NCBI GenBank assembly: GCA_018241185.1
Contig: JAFEEH010000215.1
Coordinates: 23,856 to 87,855 of the forward strand
Source: Pseudomonadota bacterium
Lineage (GTDB): Bacteria > Pseudomonadota > Gammaproteobacteria > Burkholderiales > Burkholderiaceae_C
Length of the DNA: 64,000 nt
Direction of reading: 5' to 3'
The first letter of the stretch is position 1, and every line of letters starts with the position of its first letter. Positions 15,858 through 23,863 of this stretch are shown piece by piece. A program made the position numbers and the translations under genes. Under the pieces are notes generated by a model. That model was not told the DNA's origin. It was given only the letters and a program-made list of their open reading frames with translations, and did no database searches.

Positions 15858-17357
15858 TCATGGCGCCACCGGGAGGTACTGGGAGATGCGGTCCAGCTCG
15901 GAGCCCGTGCGCGCCACGCCGACGATGTAGCGGTCGGGCCGTAGTATCACGGCGCCCGCGTCGTGGCTGCGCAGCCAGTCTGCCAACGGCGCGTCGGGTT
16001 CGTCGATCACCAGCGCCTGGCTGCGGGCCCAGCGCTCGGCCGTGCCGGGGGCGGCTTCGGCGAGCAGCTCGCGCCGGCCGATCACGGCGCTGCGGCGGCC
16101 CAGCAGCTCGTCCAGCAGGCGGCCGTCGTCCAGCCGCGGCTGGGGAAAGGGGCGGCCCGCCAGGTCGCGCTGCCGCGCGTCGAAGGCGCCTTCGCCGAGC
16201 AACTGTGGCGGCAGCTCGAAGATCTCCGGTTTGCCGCTGGCGAAGCGCGCGTCGCGTTCAGCGGCTGCGGCGGGGTCGGTGGTCTGGATGATGCCGCCCA
16301 GGCGCACGGCCAGCTCGATCAGGGCGCGCACATGCGGCTTGCGCTCGGACTCGTAGGTGTCCAGCAGCGTATCGGGCGCGCGGCCGGCGAGCACCGCGTC
16401 GAGTTTCCAGGCCAGGTTGGACGCATCGCGGATGCCCGCGCACATGCCCTGGCCGAGGAAAGGCGGCGTCTGGTGGCAGGCATCGCCGGCCAGCAGAAGG
16501 CGGCCCTGGCGCCAGCCGTCGGCGATCACCGAATGGAAGGTGTAGATGGCCGCGCGCTCCAGCCGGGCCTGGTCGGGGCGCACCCAGGGTGCGACCAGCT
16601 TCCACAGCTTCTCGGGCCGCACCAGTGACTCGCGGTCGTCGTCCGGCAGCACCATGATCTCCCAGCGCCGGCGGTGGCCCACCACGTTGCAGTAGGTCAT
16701 GGGCCGGCGCGGGTCGCAGTGCTGCACGGTGTGCGGCGGCAGGTCCACCGGCTCGGTCAGCACCACGTCGAACACCAGCCAGGGCTGGCGCAGGCCCAGG
16801 TCCACCATCGGGCTGCCCATGTGCTGGCGCACCGGCGAGCGGGCGCCGTCGCAGCCCACCACCCAGCGGGCGCGGGCCTCGAAGCGCGTGCCATCGCGGG
16901 TGTGCTCACACAGCAGCGTGGCCCCTTCGGCATCGTGCTCGACGGCCGATACGGCGGTCTCGAGCCGCACGTCCACGCGCGGGAAGCGCGTCAGGCCCTC
17001 GCGCAGCACGGCCTCCAGCTCGGGTTGATGGAAGTAGTAGTTGTTGGCGCAGCCGTGCGGCCCGAGCGCGGCGGTGCCGCCGCGGATGAGCAGGGTCTGG
17101 CCCGCGGCATTGACGAAATGCATGCCCTGCGTGCCGGGCCGCGAGATGGCCAGCACCTGTTCGCGCAGGCCCGCCGCCTGGAAGATGCGCAGCACCTCGC
17201 CGTCGTAGTGGATGGCCCGCGGCAGCGGAAAGATGCCAGGTTCTTTTTCGACCACCAGCACCGAGTGCCCGGCGGCACCCAGCAGGTTGGCCAGCGTGGC
17301 ACCCGTGGGGCCCAGGCCCACGATGGCCACGTCGTACACGGTCGCCGGCTCAGACAC
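15858..17357 (-). CDS. mhpA: FAD-dependent aromatic hydroxylase, MhpA-like
   Basis: A 499-aa class A flavoprotein monooxygenase resembling 3-(3-hydroxyphenyl)propionate hydroxylase (MhpA), which converts a monohydroxylated aromatic acid to a catechol with NADH and O2. FAD-binding GxGxxG is at residues 14-19 (GLGPTG); the second fingerprint is VVGCDGARSPVRQHMG, and the third LLLAGDACHQTPPFLGQGMCAGIRDASNLAWKL. The C-terminal thioredoxin-like extension typical of PF01494 phenol hydroxylases is present. It overlaps the upstream VOC gene by 8 nt. The true substrate may be another phenolic acid, so the symbol marks similarity only. Confidence 0.8.
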   Translation of the reverse strand: MSEPATVYDVAIVGLGPTGATLANLLGAAGHSVLVVEKEPGIFPLPRAIHYDGEVLRIFQAAGLREQVLAISRPGTQGMHFVNAAGQTLLIRGGTAALGPHGCANNYYFHQPELEAVLREGLTRFPRVDVRLETAVSAVEHDAEGATLLCEHTRDGTRFEARARWVVGCDGARSPVRQHMGSPMVDLGLRQPWLVFDVVLTEPVDLPPHTVQHCDPRRPMTYCNVVGHRRRWEIMVLPDDDRESLVRPEKLWKLVAPWVRPDQARLERAAIYTFHSVIADGWRQGRLLLAGDACHQTPPFLGQGMCAGIRDASNLAWKLDAVLAGRAPDTLLDTYESERKPHVRALIELAVRLGGIIQTTDPAAAAERDARFASGKPEIFELPPQLLGEGAFDARQRDLAGRPFPQPRLDDGRLLDELLGRRSAVIGRRELLAEAAPGTAERWARSQALVIDEPDAPLADWLRSHDAGAVILRPDRYIVGVARTGSELDRISQYLPVAP

Positions 17358-17907
17358 GCTGGTCTTCCTGCATGCGGCGGGCGACCTCGGCTTGCCAATC
17401 AGCGCGGCTCATGAATTTGGGGAAGCGCTTCGCAATGGCTTCGGCCTGCGCCAGGATGGCCTCGTCGCTCTGGGCCAGGTCGATGGGCTCGCGCAGCGGC
17501 TGGTCGCAGTACCAGCGCGTGTCCATGAACAGCTCCAGCCGGTTGCCCTCCGGATCGCGGCAATAGACCGAGACGGCATTGCCGTGCGTCACCGGAAGCA
17601 TCTCGCTCGCACCTTCGGCCAGCAGCCGGTCGTGGAAGGCGCGCAGCGTGGCCAGGTCGGGCACGCGGAAGGACAGCTGGTTGACCACGTTGAAGGCCAT
17701 GTCCGCCGGCCGGCCCGTCGCCAGCACCAGCTGGTGGTGCTCGTTCGGATCGCGGCTCAGGAAGACCAGTTGCACAGGGCCGAGCTCGCCCGCATCGGTC
17801 TGGGTGAAGCGCAGGGCGCGCTTGTAGAAGCCGGCCATTCGGGCGAGATCGGTGACGTACAGGCCGATGTGGCTGAACTGCAGCTGCAAGGGGGAGTGAG
17901 GGCTCAA
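17350..17907 (-). CDS. VOC family protein, extradiol dioxygenase-like
   Basis: A 185-aa protein with one vicinal-oxygen-chelate module pair, resembling short extradiol (catechol 2,3-) dioxygenases. The presumed metal ligands are His in FSHIGLYV, His in NEHHQLVL and Glu in NRLELFMDTRWY, in the right order. I place the start at TTG 17907 because AGGAG lies 6 nt upstream; the frame continues upstream to an ATG at 17958 that would overlap the -10 box. It is the first gene of the catabolic operon and overlaps the MhpA-like gene. It would cleave the catechol made by that enzyme, although classical MhpB belongs to another family. Confidence 0.78.
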   Translation of the reverse strand: MSPHSPLQLQFSHIGLYVTDLARMAGFYKRALRFTQTDAGELGPVQLVFLSRDPNEHHQLVLATGRPADMAFNVVNQLSFRVPDLATLRAFHDRLLAEGASEMLPVTHGNAVSVYCRDPEGNRLELFMDTRWYCDQPLREPIDLAQSDEAILAQAEAIAKRFPKFMSRADWQAEVARRMQEDQRV

Positions 17908-17958
17908 CTTTGTCTCCTGACGACAACGAGGCGCATCGCGAACTCGTCGATCGATCAA

Positions 17959-17987
17959 ATGATATTGTTATTATCGTATTTTGACAA
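17959..17987 (-). promoter_or_regulatory. Sigma70-like promoter of the minus-strand aromatic operon
   Basis: On the minus strand TTGTCA (17987-17982) is followed after 17 nt by TATCAT (17964-17959). Each hexamer differs from consensus by one base. Transcription would start near 17952, about 45 nt before the TTG start of the VOC gene. The -35 box overlaps that of the plus-strand promoter. Confidence 0.65.
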
Positions 17988-18008
17988 TAGACGATGTATT
18001 CGTATGAT
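17981..18008 (+). promoter_or_regulatory. Sigma70-like promoter of the plus-strand Bug gene
   Basis: A perfect -35 (TTGACA, 17981-17986) is followed after 16 nt by TATGAT (18003-18008). Start of transcription is expected near 18015, about 37 nt before the ATG at 18052. An ATTGT-N15-ACAAT inverted repeat (17964-17988) overlaps both promoters and is a candidate operator for the IclR regulator. Confidence 0.7.
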
Positions 18009-18051
18009 TCGACGCGGTGCAATTGGCACGTGTTCGCAAACGGAGACATTC

Positions 18052-19041
18052 ATGACCATCCTCAAGAGGCTCGCCGCCGGCGTGTCTGCGCTGCCGCTCG
18101 TGGCGGCCCTGACCCTGGTGCCCACCGGTGCCGGCGCCCAGGCTGACTACCCCACCAAGCCGGTGCGCATCATTGCCCCCTTCCCGGCGGGCAGCGGCCC
18201 CGACGCCAATGCCCGCGAGCTGGCGGCGGAACTGACGAAGATCCTCGGCCAGTCCTTCTATGTGGAGAACCGCCCGGGGGCCTCCAACATCATCGGCACC
18301 GAGGTGGCGGCCAAGGCGCCCAACGATGGCTATTCGCTCTACATCGGCACCACCAGTTCGCTGTCGGTCGTGCCGCACCTCTACGGCAAGCTGCCCTTCA
18401 ATGCCGAGCGCGACTTCGCGCCCATCAGCCTGCTGGGTGTGCTCAACACGGGCCTCATCGCCACGCCCTCGGTCGCGGCGAAGGACGCGCGCGAGCTGGT
18501 CGCGCAACTCAAGGCCAGGCCCGATTCGGTGACTGTGGCCACGGCGGGCATCGGCAGCTATTCGCACCTGTCGGCCGTGTGGTTCAACAGCGTGGCCGGC
18601 GTGAAGTCGAACCTGGTGCCCTACAACAGCAACAGCCCCTACGCCGACCTGCTGGCTGGCCAGATCCAGCTCATGTTCGATGGCCTGCCCGCGGCGGCCA
18701 GCAACGTGCAGGCCGGCAAGCTCAAGTTGCTGGGCATCACCGGGCTCGAGCGGCATCCGAGTTTTCCGAACGTGCCCACCTTCGCCGAGCAGGGCCTGCC
18801 CGACTACACGCCCATCGCCTGGCAGGGCCTGCTGGCTCCTGCGGGCACGTCGCCAGCCATCCTGGAGAAGCTCAGCGGGGCCATGGCGAAGGTCTGCCAG
18901 TCGCCCGAGCTGGCGAAGAAGTGGCGCGACTACGGCGGCGAGCTGCGCTGCAACACGCCAGCCGAATTCACGGCTTTCATCCAGGCCGACCGCGCCATGT
19001 GGGGCAAGGTGGTCCGCGCCGCCGGCGTGAAGCTGGACTGA
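18052..19041 (+). CDS. Bug/TctC family periplasmic solute-binding protein
   Basis: A 329-aa Bug-family binding protein with a signal peptide (LKRLAAGVSALPLVAALTLV... ending AGAQA). Landmarks are KPVRIIAPFPAGSGPDANAR, VENRPGASNIIGTEVAAKAPNDGYSL and NLVPYNSNSPYADLLAGQIQ; the HVPYKG of its relatives is replaced by VPYNSN, so the ligand may differ. The ATG at 18052 has GGAG 8 nt upstream and a strong sigma70-like promoter. It is divergent from the aromatic operon and is likely its uptake component under the same control. Confidence 0.9.
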   Translation: MTILKRLAAGVSALPLVAALTLVPTGAGAQADYPTKPVRIIAPFPAGSGPDANARELAAELTKILGQSFYVENRPGASNIIGTEVAAKAPNDGYSLYIGTTSSLSVVPHLYGKLPFNAERDFAPISLLGVLNTGLIATPSVAAKDARELVAQLKARPDSVTVATAGIGSYSHLSAVWFNSVAGVKSNLVPYNSNSPYADLLAGQIQLMFDGLPAAASNVQAGKLKLLGITGLERHPSFPNVPTFAEQGLPDYTPIAWQGLLAPAGTSPAILEKLSGAMAKVCQSPELAKKWRDYGGELRCNTPAEFTAFIQADRAMWGKVVRAAGVKLD

Positions 19042-19167
19042 ACCCCGGCGCCGCGCCCGGCGGTCACGACAGCCGGGCGTTCGCGCCACCACGGCGCCGC
19101 TGCGCCTGCGGGCGCGCAGTGGATCGGCCAGGACACGCTGCAACCCACGGCGCACGGCGGCCACGCA

Positions 19168-19184
19168 TGGCACGCCGCTTGCAT
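19168..19184 (+). promoter_or_regulatory. Sigma54-type -24/-12 promoter upstream of atzF
   Basis: TGGCACG-N4-TTGCA matches the sigma54 consensus exactly: GG and GC are separated by 10 nt. Transcription is predicted to start at about 19194, giving a 22-nt leader before the ATG at 19217. Sigma54 control fits nitrogen-limitation (NtrC) regulation of a urea/allophanate pathway. I could not find a clear NtrC enhancer site in the 126 bp upstream. Confidence 0.72.
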
Positions 19185-19189
19185 CACAT

Positions 19190-19201
19190 CTTGTATCCAA
19201 G
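19190..19201. promoter_or_regulatory. CTTGTATCCAAG box overlapping the predicted start site
   Basis: A CTTG-N4-CAAG dyad spanning about -4 to +8 of the sigma54 start. The identical 12-mer occurs at the same distance (22 nt) from the -24 element at 25733-25744. It is a candidate operator, perhaps for the FCD-type GntR regulator encoded at 33129. Confidence 0.6.
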
Positions 19202-19216
19202 TCTGGATGCCTTGAT

Positions 19217-20959
19217 ATGGTGCACGAAGTTCCTTTCCTCGACCCGAAGCCGACGCCTGCCTCGGTCCCTCCCCCTGACGTCGCGCCCGACGGCCGCCCC
19301 GAGGCGGCGTGGATCAGCCGACCGGTCGCGCCCGTCGCCGGCGCGGCCTCGGGCCCGCTCGCCGGGCTGCGCTTCGGCGTCAAGGACAACATCGACGTCG
19401 CCGGCCTGCCGACCACGGCGGCATGCCCGGCTTTCGCCTACCTTCCATCGGCCCACGCCACCGTGGTGCAGCGACTGCTGGCAGCCGGTGCATCGGTGTC
19501 CGGCAAGACCAACCTCGACCAGTTCGCCTGCGGCCTGAACGGCACGCGCTCGCCCTATGGCGCGGTGCCCAACAGCTTCGACGCGCGCTACGTCTCGGGC
19601 GGCTCCAGCTCCGGCTCGGCCTACGTGGTCGCCACCGGCGAGGTCGACTTCGCGCTCGGCACCGACACGGCCGGCTCCGGTCGCGTGCCGGCGGGGCTGA
19701 ACAACATCGTCGGCATCAAGCCCACGCGCGGCCTCCTGAGTGCGCGTGGCGTGGTGCCGGCGGCGCAGAGCGTGGACTGCGTCTCCATCTTCGCGCGCAC
19801 GGTCGAGCTGGCCGTGCAGGTGCTCGCCGCGGCCCTGGGGCCCGATGCCGGCGATCCCTATTCGCGCACGCTGCCCCTGGCGCCGGCGCACTGGCCGGCG
19901 CGATTCCGCTTCGGCGTGCCCTCCATGCGTGCCTTCTTCGGCGACGCGCAGGCCGAGGCGGCCTGGGATGCGGCGCTCGAGCAGCTGCAGGCGCTGGGCG
20001 GCACGCCGGTGGAGATCGACTACGCGCCGCTGGCCGAGGCCGCGGCGCTGCTCTACGACAGCGCCCTGGTGGCCGAGCGCTATGCCGCCGTGCGGCCCTT
20101 CTTCGACGCACACCCCGAGGCGGTGATCGAGCCGGTGCGCGGCATCCTCGCGCAGGGCACCCGCTACAGCGCCGCCGATCACGTCGACGCGCTGACCCGC
20201 CTGCGGGCGCTGGGCCAGCGCGCCGCCGCCATGTGGGCCGGCATCGACGTGCTGATGGTGCCCACCGCCCCTACGCACTGCACCATCGCCGACATGCAGG
20301 CCGACCCGGTGGCGCGCAACAGCCGCATGGGCGCGTACACCAATTTCGTCAACCTGCTGGACTACGCCGCGATCTCGGTGCCCAGCAGCCTGCGGCCCGA
20401 CGGGCTGCCCTTCGGCGTGACCTTCATCGGCCCGGCCGGCAGCGACTTCGCGCTCGCGGCGCTGGGCCAGCGCTACCACCAGGCCACCGGGCTGCCCTTG
20501 GGCGCCACCGGCCAGCCGTTGCCGCCCGCGCAGGCACTGCTCCAGCCGCCCGGCGCCGGGCCGACGGTGCGCGTGGCCGTGGTCGGTGCGCACCTGTCGG
20601 GCATGCCGCTGAACGTGCAGCTGCAGGAGCGCGGCGGCCGGCTGCTGCAGGCCACGCACACGGCGCCGGACTACCGCCTCTTCGCGCTGCCCGGCACCAC
20701 GCCGCCCAAGCCCGGCCTGGTCCGCGCCGCGGCGGGCGAGGGCGCCGCCATCGCGCTGGAGGTCTGGGAGCTGCCCGCCGCGCACTACGGCAGCTTCGTC
20801 GCGCTCATCCCGGCGCCGCTGGGCATCGGCACGCTGACGCTGGCCGACGGCTCGGCCGTGCAGGGCTTTCTCTGCGAGGCGCAGGCGCTGGCCGGCGCGC
20901 AGGACATCACCCACCACGGCGGCTGGCGCGCCTACATGGGCAGCCGCCCGGCCGCCTGA
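19217..20959 (+). CDS. atzF: Allophanate hydrolase
   Basis: Allophanate hydrolase (580 aa) splits allophanate into two ammonia and two CO2, the last step of cyanuric acid, biuret and urea-carboxylase pathways. The amidase-signature domain (about 45-440) has the catalytic triad Lys56 (GVKDNID), cis-Ser130 (GGSSSGS) and Ser154 (DTAGSGRVP). The C-terminal domain (about 455-580) has the AtzF pattern beginning VRVAVVGAHLSGMPLN and including YRLFALPGTTPPKPGL and the terminal HGGWRAYMGSR. This domain separates AtzF from other amidases. It is first in an operon with an ABC importer and atzG/E/H homologues, behind a sigma54-like promoter. Confidence 0.88.
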   Translation: MVHEVPFLDPKPTPASVPPPDVAPDGRPEAAWISRPVAPVAGAASGPLAGLRFGVKDNIDVAGLPTTAACPAFAYLPSAHATVVQRLLAAGASVSGKTNLDQFACGLNGTRSPYGAVPNSFDARYVSGGSSSGSAYVVATGEVDFALGTDTAGSGRVPAGLNNIVGIKPTRGLLSARGVVPAAQSVDCVSIFARTVELAVQVLAAALGPDAGDPYSRTLPLAPAHWPARFRFGVPSMRAFFGDAQAEAAWDAALEQLQALGGTPVEIDYAPLAEAAALLYDSALVAERYAAVRPFFDAHPEAVIEPVRGILAQGTRYSAADHVDALTRLRALGQRAAAMWAGIDVLMVPTAPTHCTIADMQADPVARNSRMGAYTNFVNLLDYAAISVPSSLRPDGLPFGVTFIGPAGSDFALAALGQRYHQATGLPLGATGQPLPPAQALLQPPGAGPTVRVAVVGAHLSGMPLNVQLQERGGRLLQATHTAPDYRLFALPGTTPPKPGLVRAAAGEGAAIALEVWELPAAHYGSFVALIPAPLGIGTLTLADGSAVQGFLCEAQALAGAQDITHHGGWRAYMGSRPAA

Positions 20960-21013
20960 GGCGCCGCCGCCTTCCTCCTTTCACACACACACAACCGCAC
21001 AGGAGTCCTTGTC

Positions 21014-22000
21014 ATGTCCCTTTCCCGTCCCTCGCGCCGGCAGCTGCTGCAGACCGGCAGCGCCGCACTGGCCGTGCTGGCCGCGCCCGCCATCGTGCGC
21101 GCGCAGACGCCGAAGATCCGCATCGGCTACTGGCCGGTGGCCGCCGGCCTTCCCTTCTTCGCCGCGGTGGAGAAGGGCTTCTTCAAGGAGGCGGGGCTGG
21201 AGGTCGAGCCGCTGAAGTTCGCGGGTGCGCAGCAGGTCATGGAGGCCATGCTCTCCGGCCGCGGCGACGGCAGCGCCAACGGCACCGGCTCGGCCAACCT
21301 TGCCATCGGCGAGATCGCGCAGCCGGGCCTGTTCAAGATCTTCTGCACCAACCCGAGCAACGCCAAGTTCGTGCTGGAGGAGTTCCTCGTGCCCAAGAAC
21401 AGCCCGATCAAGAGCGTGGCCGAGCTCAAGGGCAAGAAGGTCGCCTCGGGCCCGGGCATCCAGAACGTGACGCTGGCCAAGACCATGCTGGAGCGCGCCG
21501 GCGCCGGCGCGATGAACGTGGTCGAGCTGCCCATCGGCCAGCATGTCGCGGCGCTCGCCGCCGGCCAGGTCGATGCCTGCTACACGCTCGAGCCCACGGG
21601 CACGATCGGCCGCCTCAACGGCACCACCCGCGTGCTGGAAGCCGGCGTGGTGGCGCACTACATCCTCGGCGACCCGATGGCGCCGTGGCACGGCGGCGCG
21701 GCCAGCCTCACGAACGAGTTCATCAAGAAGAACCCGGAACTCGCGAAGAAGTACGTCGCCGCCTATGCCAAGGGCGTGGACTTCGTGCGCACGCAGCCGG
21801 CCGAGGCGCGGCAGTACATGAAGGGCTACACCGCCATCGAGGGCGCGCTCACCAACGAGGTGCCGCTCGCCTCGTACATGCTCTACAACGAGTTCAAGAC
21901 CAGCGACGCGGCCTACTTCCAGAAGTTCTACGACCTGTTCACCGAAAAGGGCATCTTCGAGAAGAAGGTCGTGGTGGACGGCCTGCTCTACAAGGGCTGA
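21014..22000 (+). CDS. ABC transporter substrate-binding protein (SsuA/NMT1 type)
   Basis: A 328-aa periplasmic binding protein of the nitrate/sulfonate/NMT1-like class, with a twin-arginine type signal (SRRQLLQTG...AIVRAQ). The mature part follows the class pattern: IRIGYWPVAAGLPFFAAVEKGFFKEAGLEVE, then VAELKGKKVASGPGIQN and GQVDACYTLEP. The gene is 54 nt downstream of atzF, with its own AGGAG, and is followed at once by its permease and ATPase genes. In this operon the ligand is most likely a nitrogen-rich small molecule such as a ureide, biuret or triazine derivative. Confidence 0.88.
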   Translation: MSLSRPSRRQLLQTGSAALAVLAAPAIVRAQTPKIRIGYWPVAAGLPFFAAVEKGFFKEAGLEVEPLKFAGAQQVMEAMLSGRGDGSANGTGSANLAIGEIAQPGLFKIFCTNPSNAKFVLEEFLVPKNSPIKSVAELKGKKVASGPGIQNVTLAKTMLERAGAGAMNVVELPIGQHVAALAAGQVDACYTLEPTGTIGRLNGTTRVLEAGVVAHYILGDPMAPWHGGAASLTNEFIKKNPELAKKYVAAYAKGVDFVRTQPAEARQYMKGYTAIEGALTNEVPLASYMLYNEFKTSDAAYFQKFYDLFTEKGIFEKKVVVDGLLYKG

Positions 22001-22005
22001 TCACC

Positions 22006-22833
22006 ATGGCCGACGCGAGCACCCCCACCGCCACGCCCTGGACACCGCCCGCTGCCACGGCCAGCGCCGTGCCGAAGACGCCGCTCGTGCAGCGCCTGCT
22101 GCCGGCGATCGGACCGGTGGCGCTCTTCATCGTCTGGGACCTGGTCGTGCGGCTGGGCTTCATCAAGCCCATCCTGCTGCCGGCACCGGCCGACACCGTG
22201 AGCACGCTCATCACCGGCCTGGCCGGCGGGCCGCTGCTGTCGGACTTCCTGGTGACGGTGTGGCGCACGCTGCAGGCCTTCCTGATCGCCGCCGTCGTCG
22301 GCGTGCCGCTGGGCGTGCTGCTGGGCAGCAACGAGAAGGCGTACCGCAGCGTGGAGTTCCTGATCGACTTCTTCCGCTCCACGCCCAGCTCGGCGCTGAT
22401 CCCGCTGTTCCTCATGATCTTCGGCACCTCCGACGTGAACAAGGTCGCCATCGCGGCCTTCGGTGCGCTGCTGATCGTGGTCTTCAACAGCGCCTACGGC
22501 GTCATCAACGCACGCAAGCAGCGCGTGATGGCGGCCAAGGTGATGGGCGCCACCCGCTGGCAGACCTTTCGCGACGTGCTGGTGTGGGAAAGCCTGCAGC
22601 CCAGCTTCGTGGGCCTGCGCTCGGCGGTGTCGATGGCCCTGGTCATCGTGATCGTGGCGGAGATGTTCATCGGCGCGGATTCGGGCCTGGGCAACCGCAT
22701 CATCAACTCGCAGCAGGTGCTCAACGTCAAGAGCATGTACGCCTCGATCCTCGCGGCCGGGGCGCTGGGCTATGCGCTGAACATCCTGTTCCTGTTGATG
22801 GAACGCAAGATCGTCCACTGGAGCGGAAGATGA
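22006..22833 (+). CDS. ABC transporter permease (SsuC/TauC type)
   Basis: A 275-aa inner-membrane permease with about six hydrophobic segments, preceded by a 28-residue Pro/Thr/Ala-rich cytoplasmic tail. The EAA-type loop that contacts the ATPase is at about 180-200 (AAKVMGATRWQTFRDVLVWESLQPSFVGLR region). It starts 5 nt after the binding-protein stop and overlaps the ATPase start (ATGA), so the importer genes are tightly coupled. Confidence 0.88.
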   Translation: MADASTPTATPWTPPAATASAVPKTPLVQRLLPAIGPVALFIVWDLVVRLGFIKPILLPAPADTVSTLITGLAGGPLLSDFLVTVWRTLQAFLIAAVVGVPLGVLLGSNEKAYRSVEFLIDFFRSTPSSALIPLFLMIFGTSDVNKVAIAAFGALLIVVFNSAYGVINARKQRVMAAKVMGATRWQTFRDVLVWESLQPSFVGLRSAVSMALVIVIVAEMFIGADSGLGNRIINSQQVLNVKSMYASILAAGALGYALNILFLLMERKIVHWSGR

Positions 22834-23663
22834 AAATGGCTGCAGACATCGTGTTGAACGGTCCGGTCTACGCGGACGTCCCCAAGCCGAAGTTCGCGCC
22901 CGGCCCCGCCGGCACGCACATCACCATCCGCGGCTTGACGAAATACTTCGCGGGCTGGCCGCTGTACGAGAACTTCGACCTCGACATCCCCAAGCACGCG
23001 ATCGTCTCGGTCTTCGGGCCCAACGGCTGCGGCAAGTCGACGCTGATCAACATGATCGCGGGGCTCATTCCCATCGACCGCGGCGAGATCCTGTTCGACG
23101 GCAAGAGCCTGAAGGACACCAAGATCGGCTACGTGTTCCAGAACTACCGCGAGGCGATGTTCCCGTGGATGCGCACCATCGACAACATCGCCTACCCGCT
23201 CAAGCTGGAAGGCCGCAGCAAGGCCGAGGTCGACCGCCGCATGGCCGAGCTGGTGGCGAGCTTCGACGTCAAGTTCGACCTCCACCGCTACCCCTACGAG
23301 CTCTCGGGCGGGCAGCAGCAGACGGCATCGATCATGCGGGCGCTGGCGCCCAACCCCGAGGTGCTGTTCCTCGACGAGCCCTTCTCGGCGCTCGACTTCG
23401 AGATGACGCTCTTCATCCGCGAGAAGCTGCAGGAGGTGTTCATGCAGACCGGCACCACCATGCTGCTGGTCTCGCACGACCTGGAGGAGGCCGTGTACTT
23501 GGCCGACCAGGTGCTGCTGCTGACCAAGCGGCCGACCAAGGTGGCCGAGATCCTCAGCTACACCGATGCGCGCCCGCGCACCCTCGAGACGCTCAGCTCG
23601 CCCAGCTTCGTCGCGATGAAGAAGCTGAGCCTGGAGATCTTCCAGCGCGAGGTGCGGCGATGA
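22830..23663 (+). CDS. ABC transporter ATP-binding protein (SsuB/TauB type)
   Basis: A 277-aa ATPase energising the importer. Walker A GPNGCGKST (63-71), signature LSGGQ (158-162), Walker B VLFLDEP (178-184) and the H-loop VSHDLEEAVYLAD are intact. An N-terminal extension of about 25 residues precedes the domain. It is coupled by ATGA overlaps to the permease upstream and to the AtzG-like gene downstream, placing transport and hydrolysis genes in one transcript. Confidence 0.9.
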   Translation: MKMAADIVLNGPVYADVPKPKFAPGPAGTHITIRGLTKYFAGWPLYENFDLDIPKHAIVSVFGPNGCGKSTLINMIAGLIPIDRGEILFDGKSLKDTKIGYVFQNYREAMFPWMRTIDNIAYPLKLEGRSKAEVDRRMAELVASFDVKFDLHRYPYELSGGQQQTASIMRALAPNPEVLFLDEPFSALDFEMTLFIREKLQEVFMQTGTTMLLVSHDLEEAVYLADQVLLLTKRPTKVAEILSYTDARPRTLETLSSPSFVAMKKLSLEIFQREVRR

Positions 23664-23863
23664 CACCCCAAGAGGCCGAGAAGTACGTGGACGCGACCGC
23701 CGCGGCGCTGGGCTTGCCACTGCGCAGCGACCACCGCCCCGGCGTGCTGCGCTACTTCGGCTTGGCCGCCGGCTTCGCGGCCCTGGTCGAGGCCGTGCCG
23801 CTCGAGCCGCACCACGAGAGCGCGGCGACTTTCGTGCCCCTGCCGCCGGAGCCCGCCGAATGA
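23660..23863 (+). CDS. atzG: AtzG-like DUF4089 protein
   Basis: A 67-aa DUF4089 protein. In Pseudomonas sp. ADP the equivalent AtzG is a GatC-derived small subunit that binds and stabilises the amidase AtzE. The family pattern, an N-terminal helix AEKYVDATAAALGLPL then RPGVLRYFGLAAGFAALVEAVPL, is clear. It overlaps the upstream ATPase gene and the downstream amidase gene by ATGA each, as expected for a 1:1 complex partner. Confidence 0.85.
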   Translation: MTPQEAEKYVDATAAALGLPLRSDHRPGVLRYFGLAAGFAALVEAVPLEPHHESAATFVPLPPEPAE

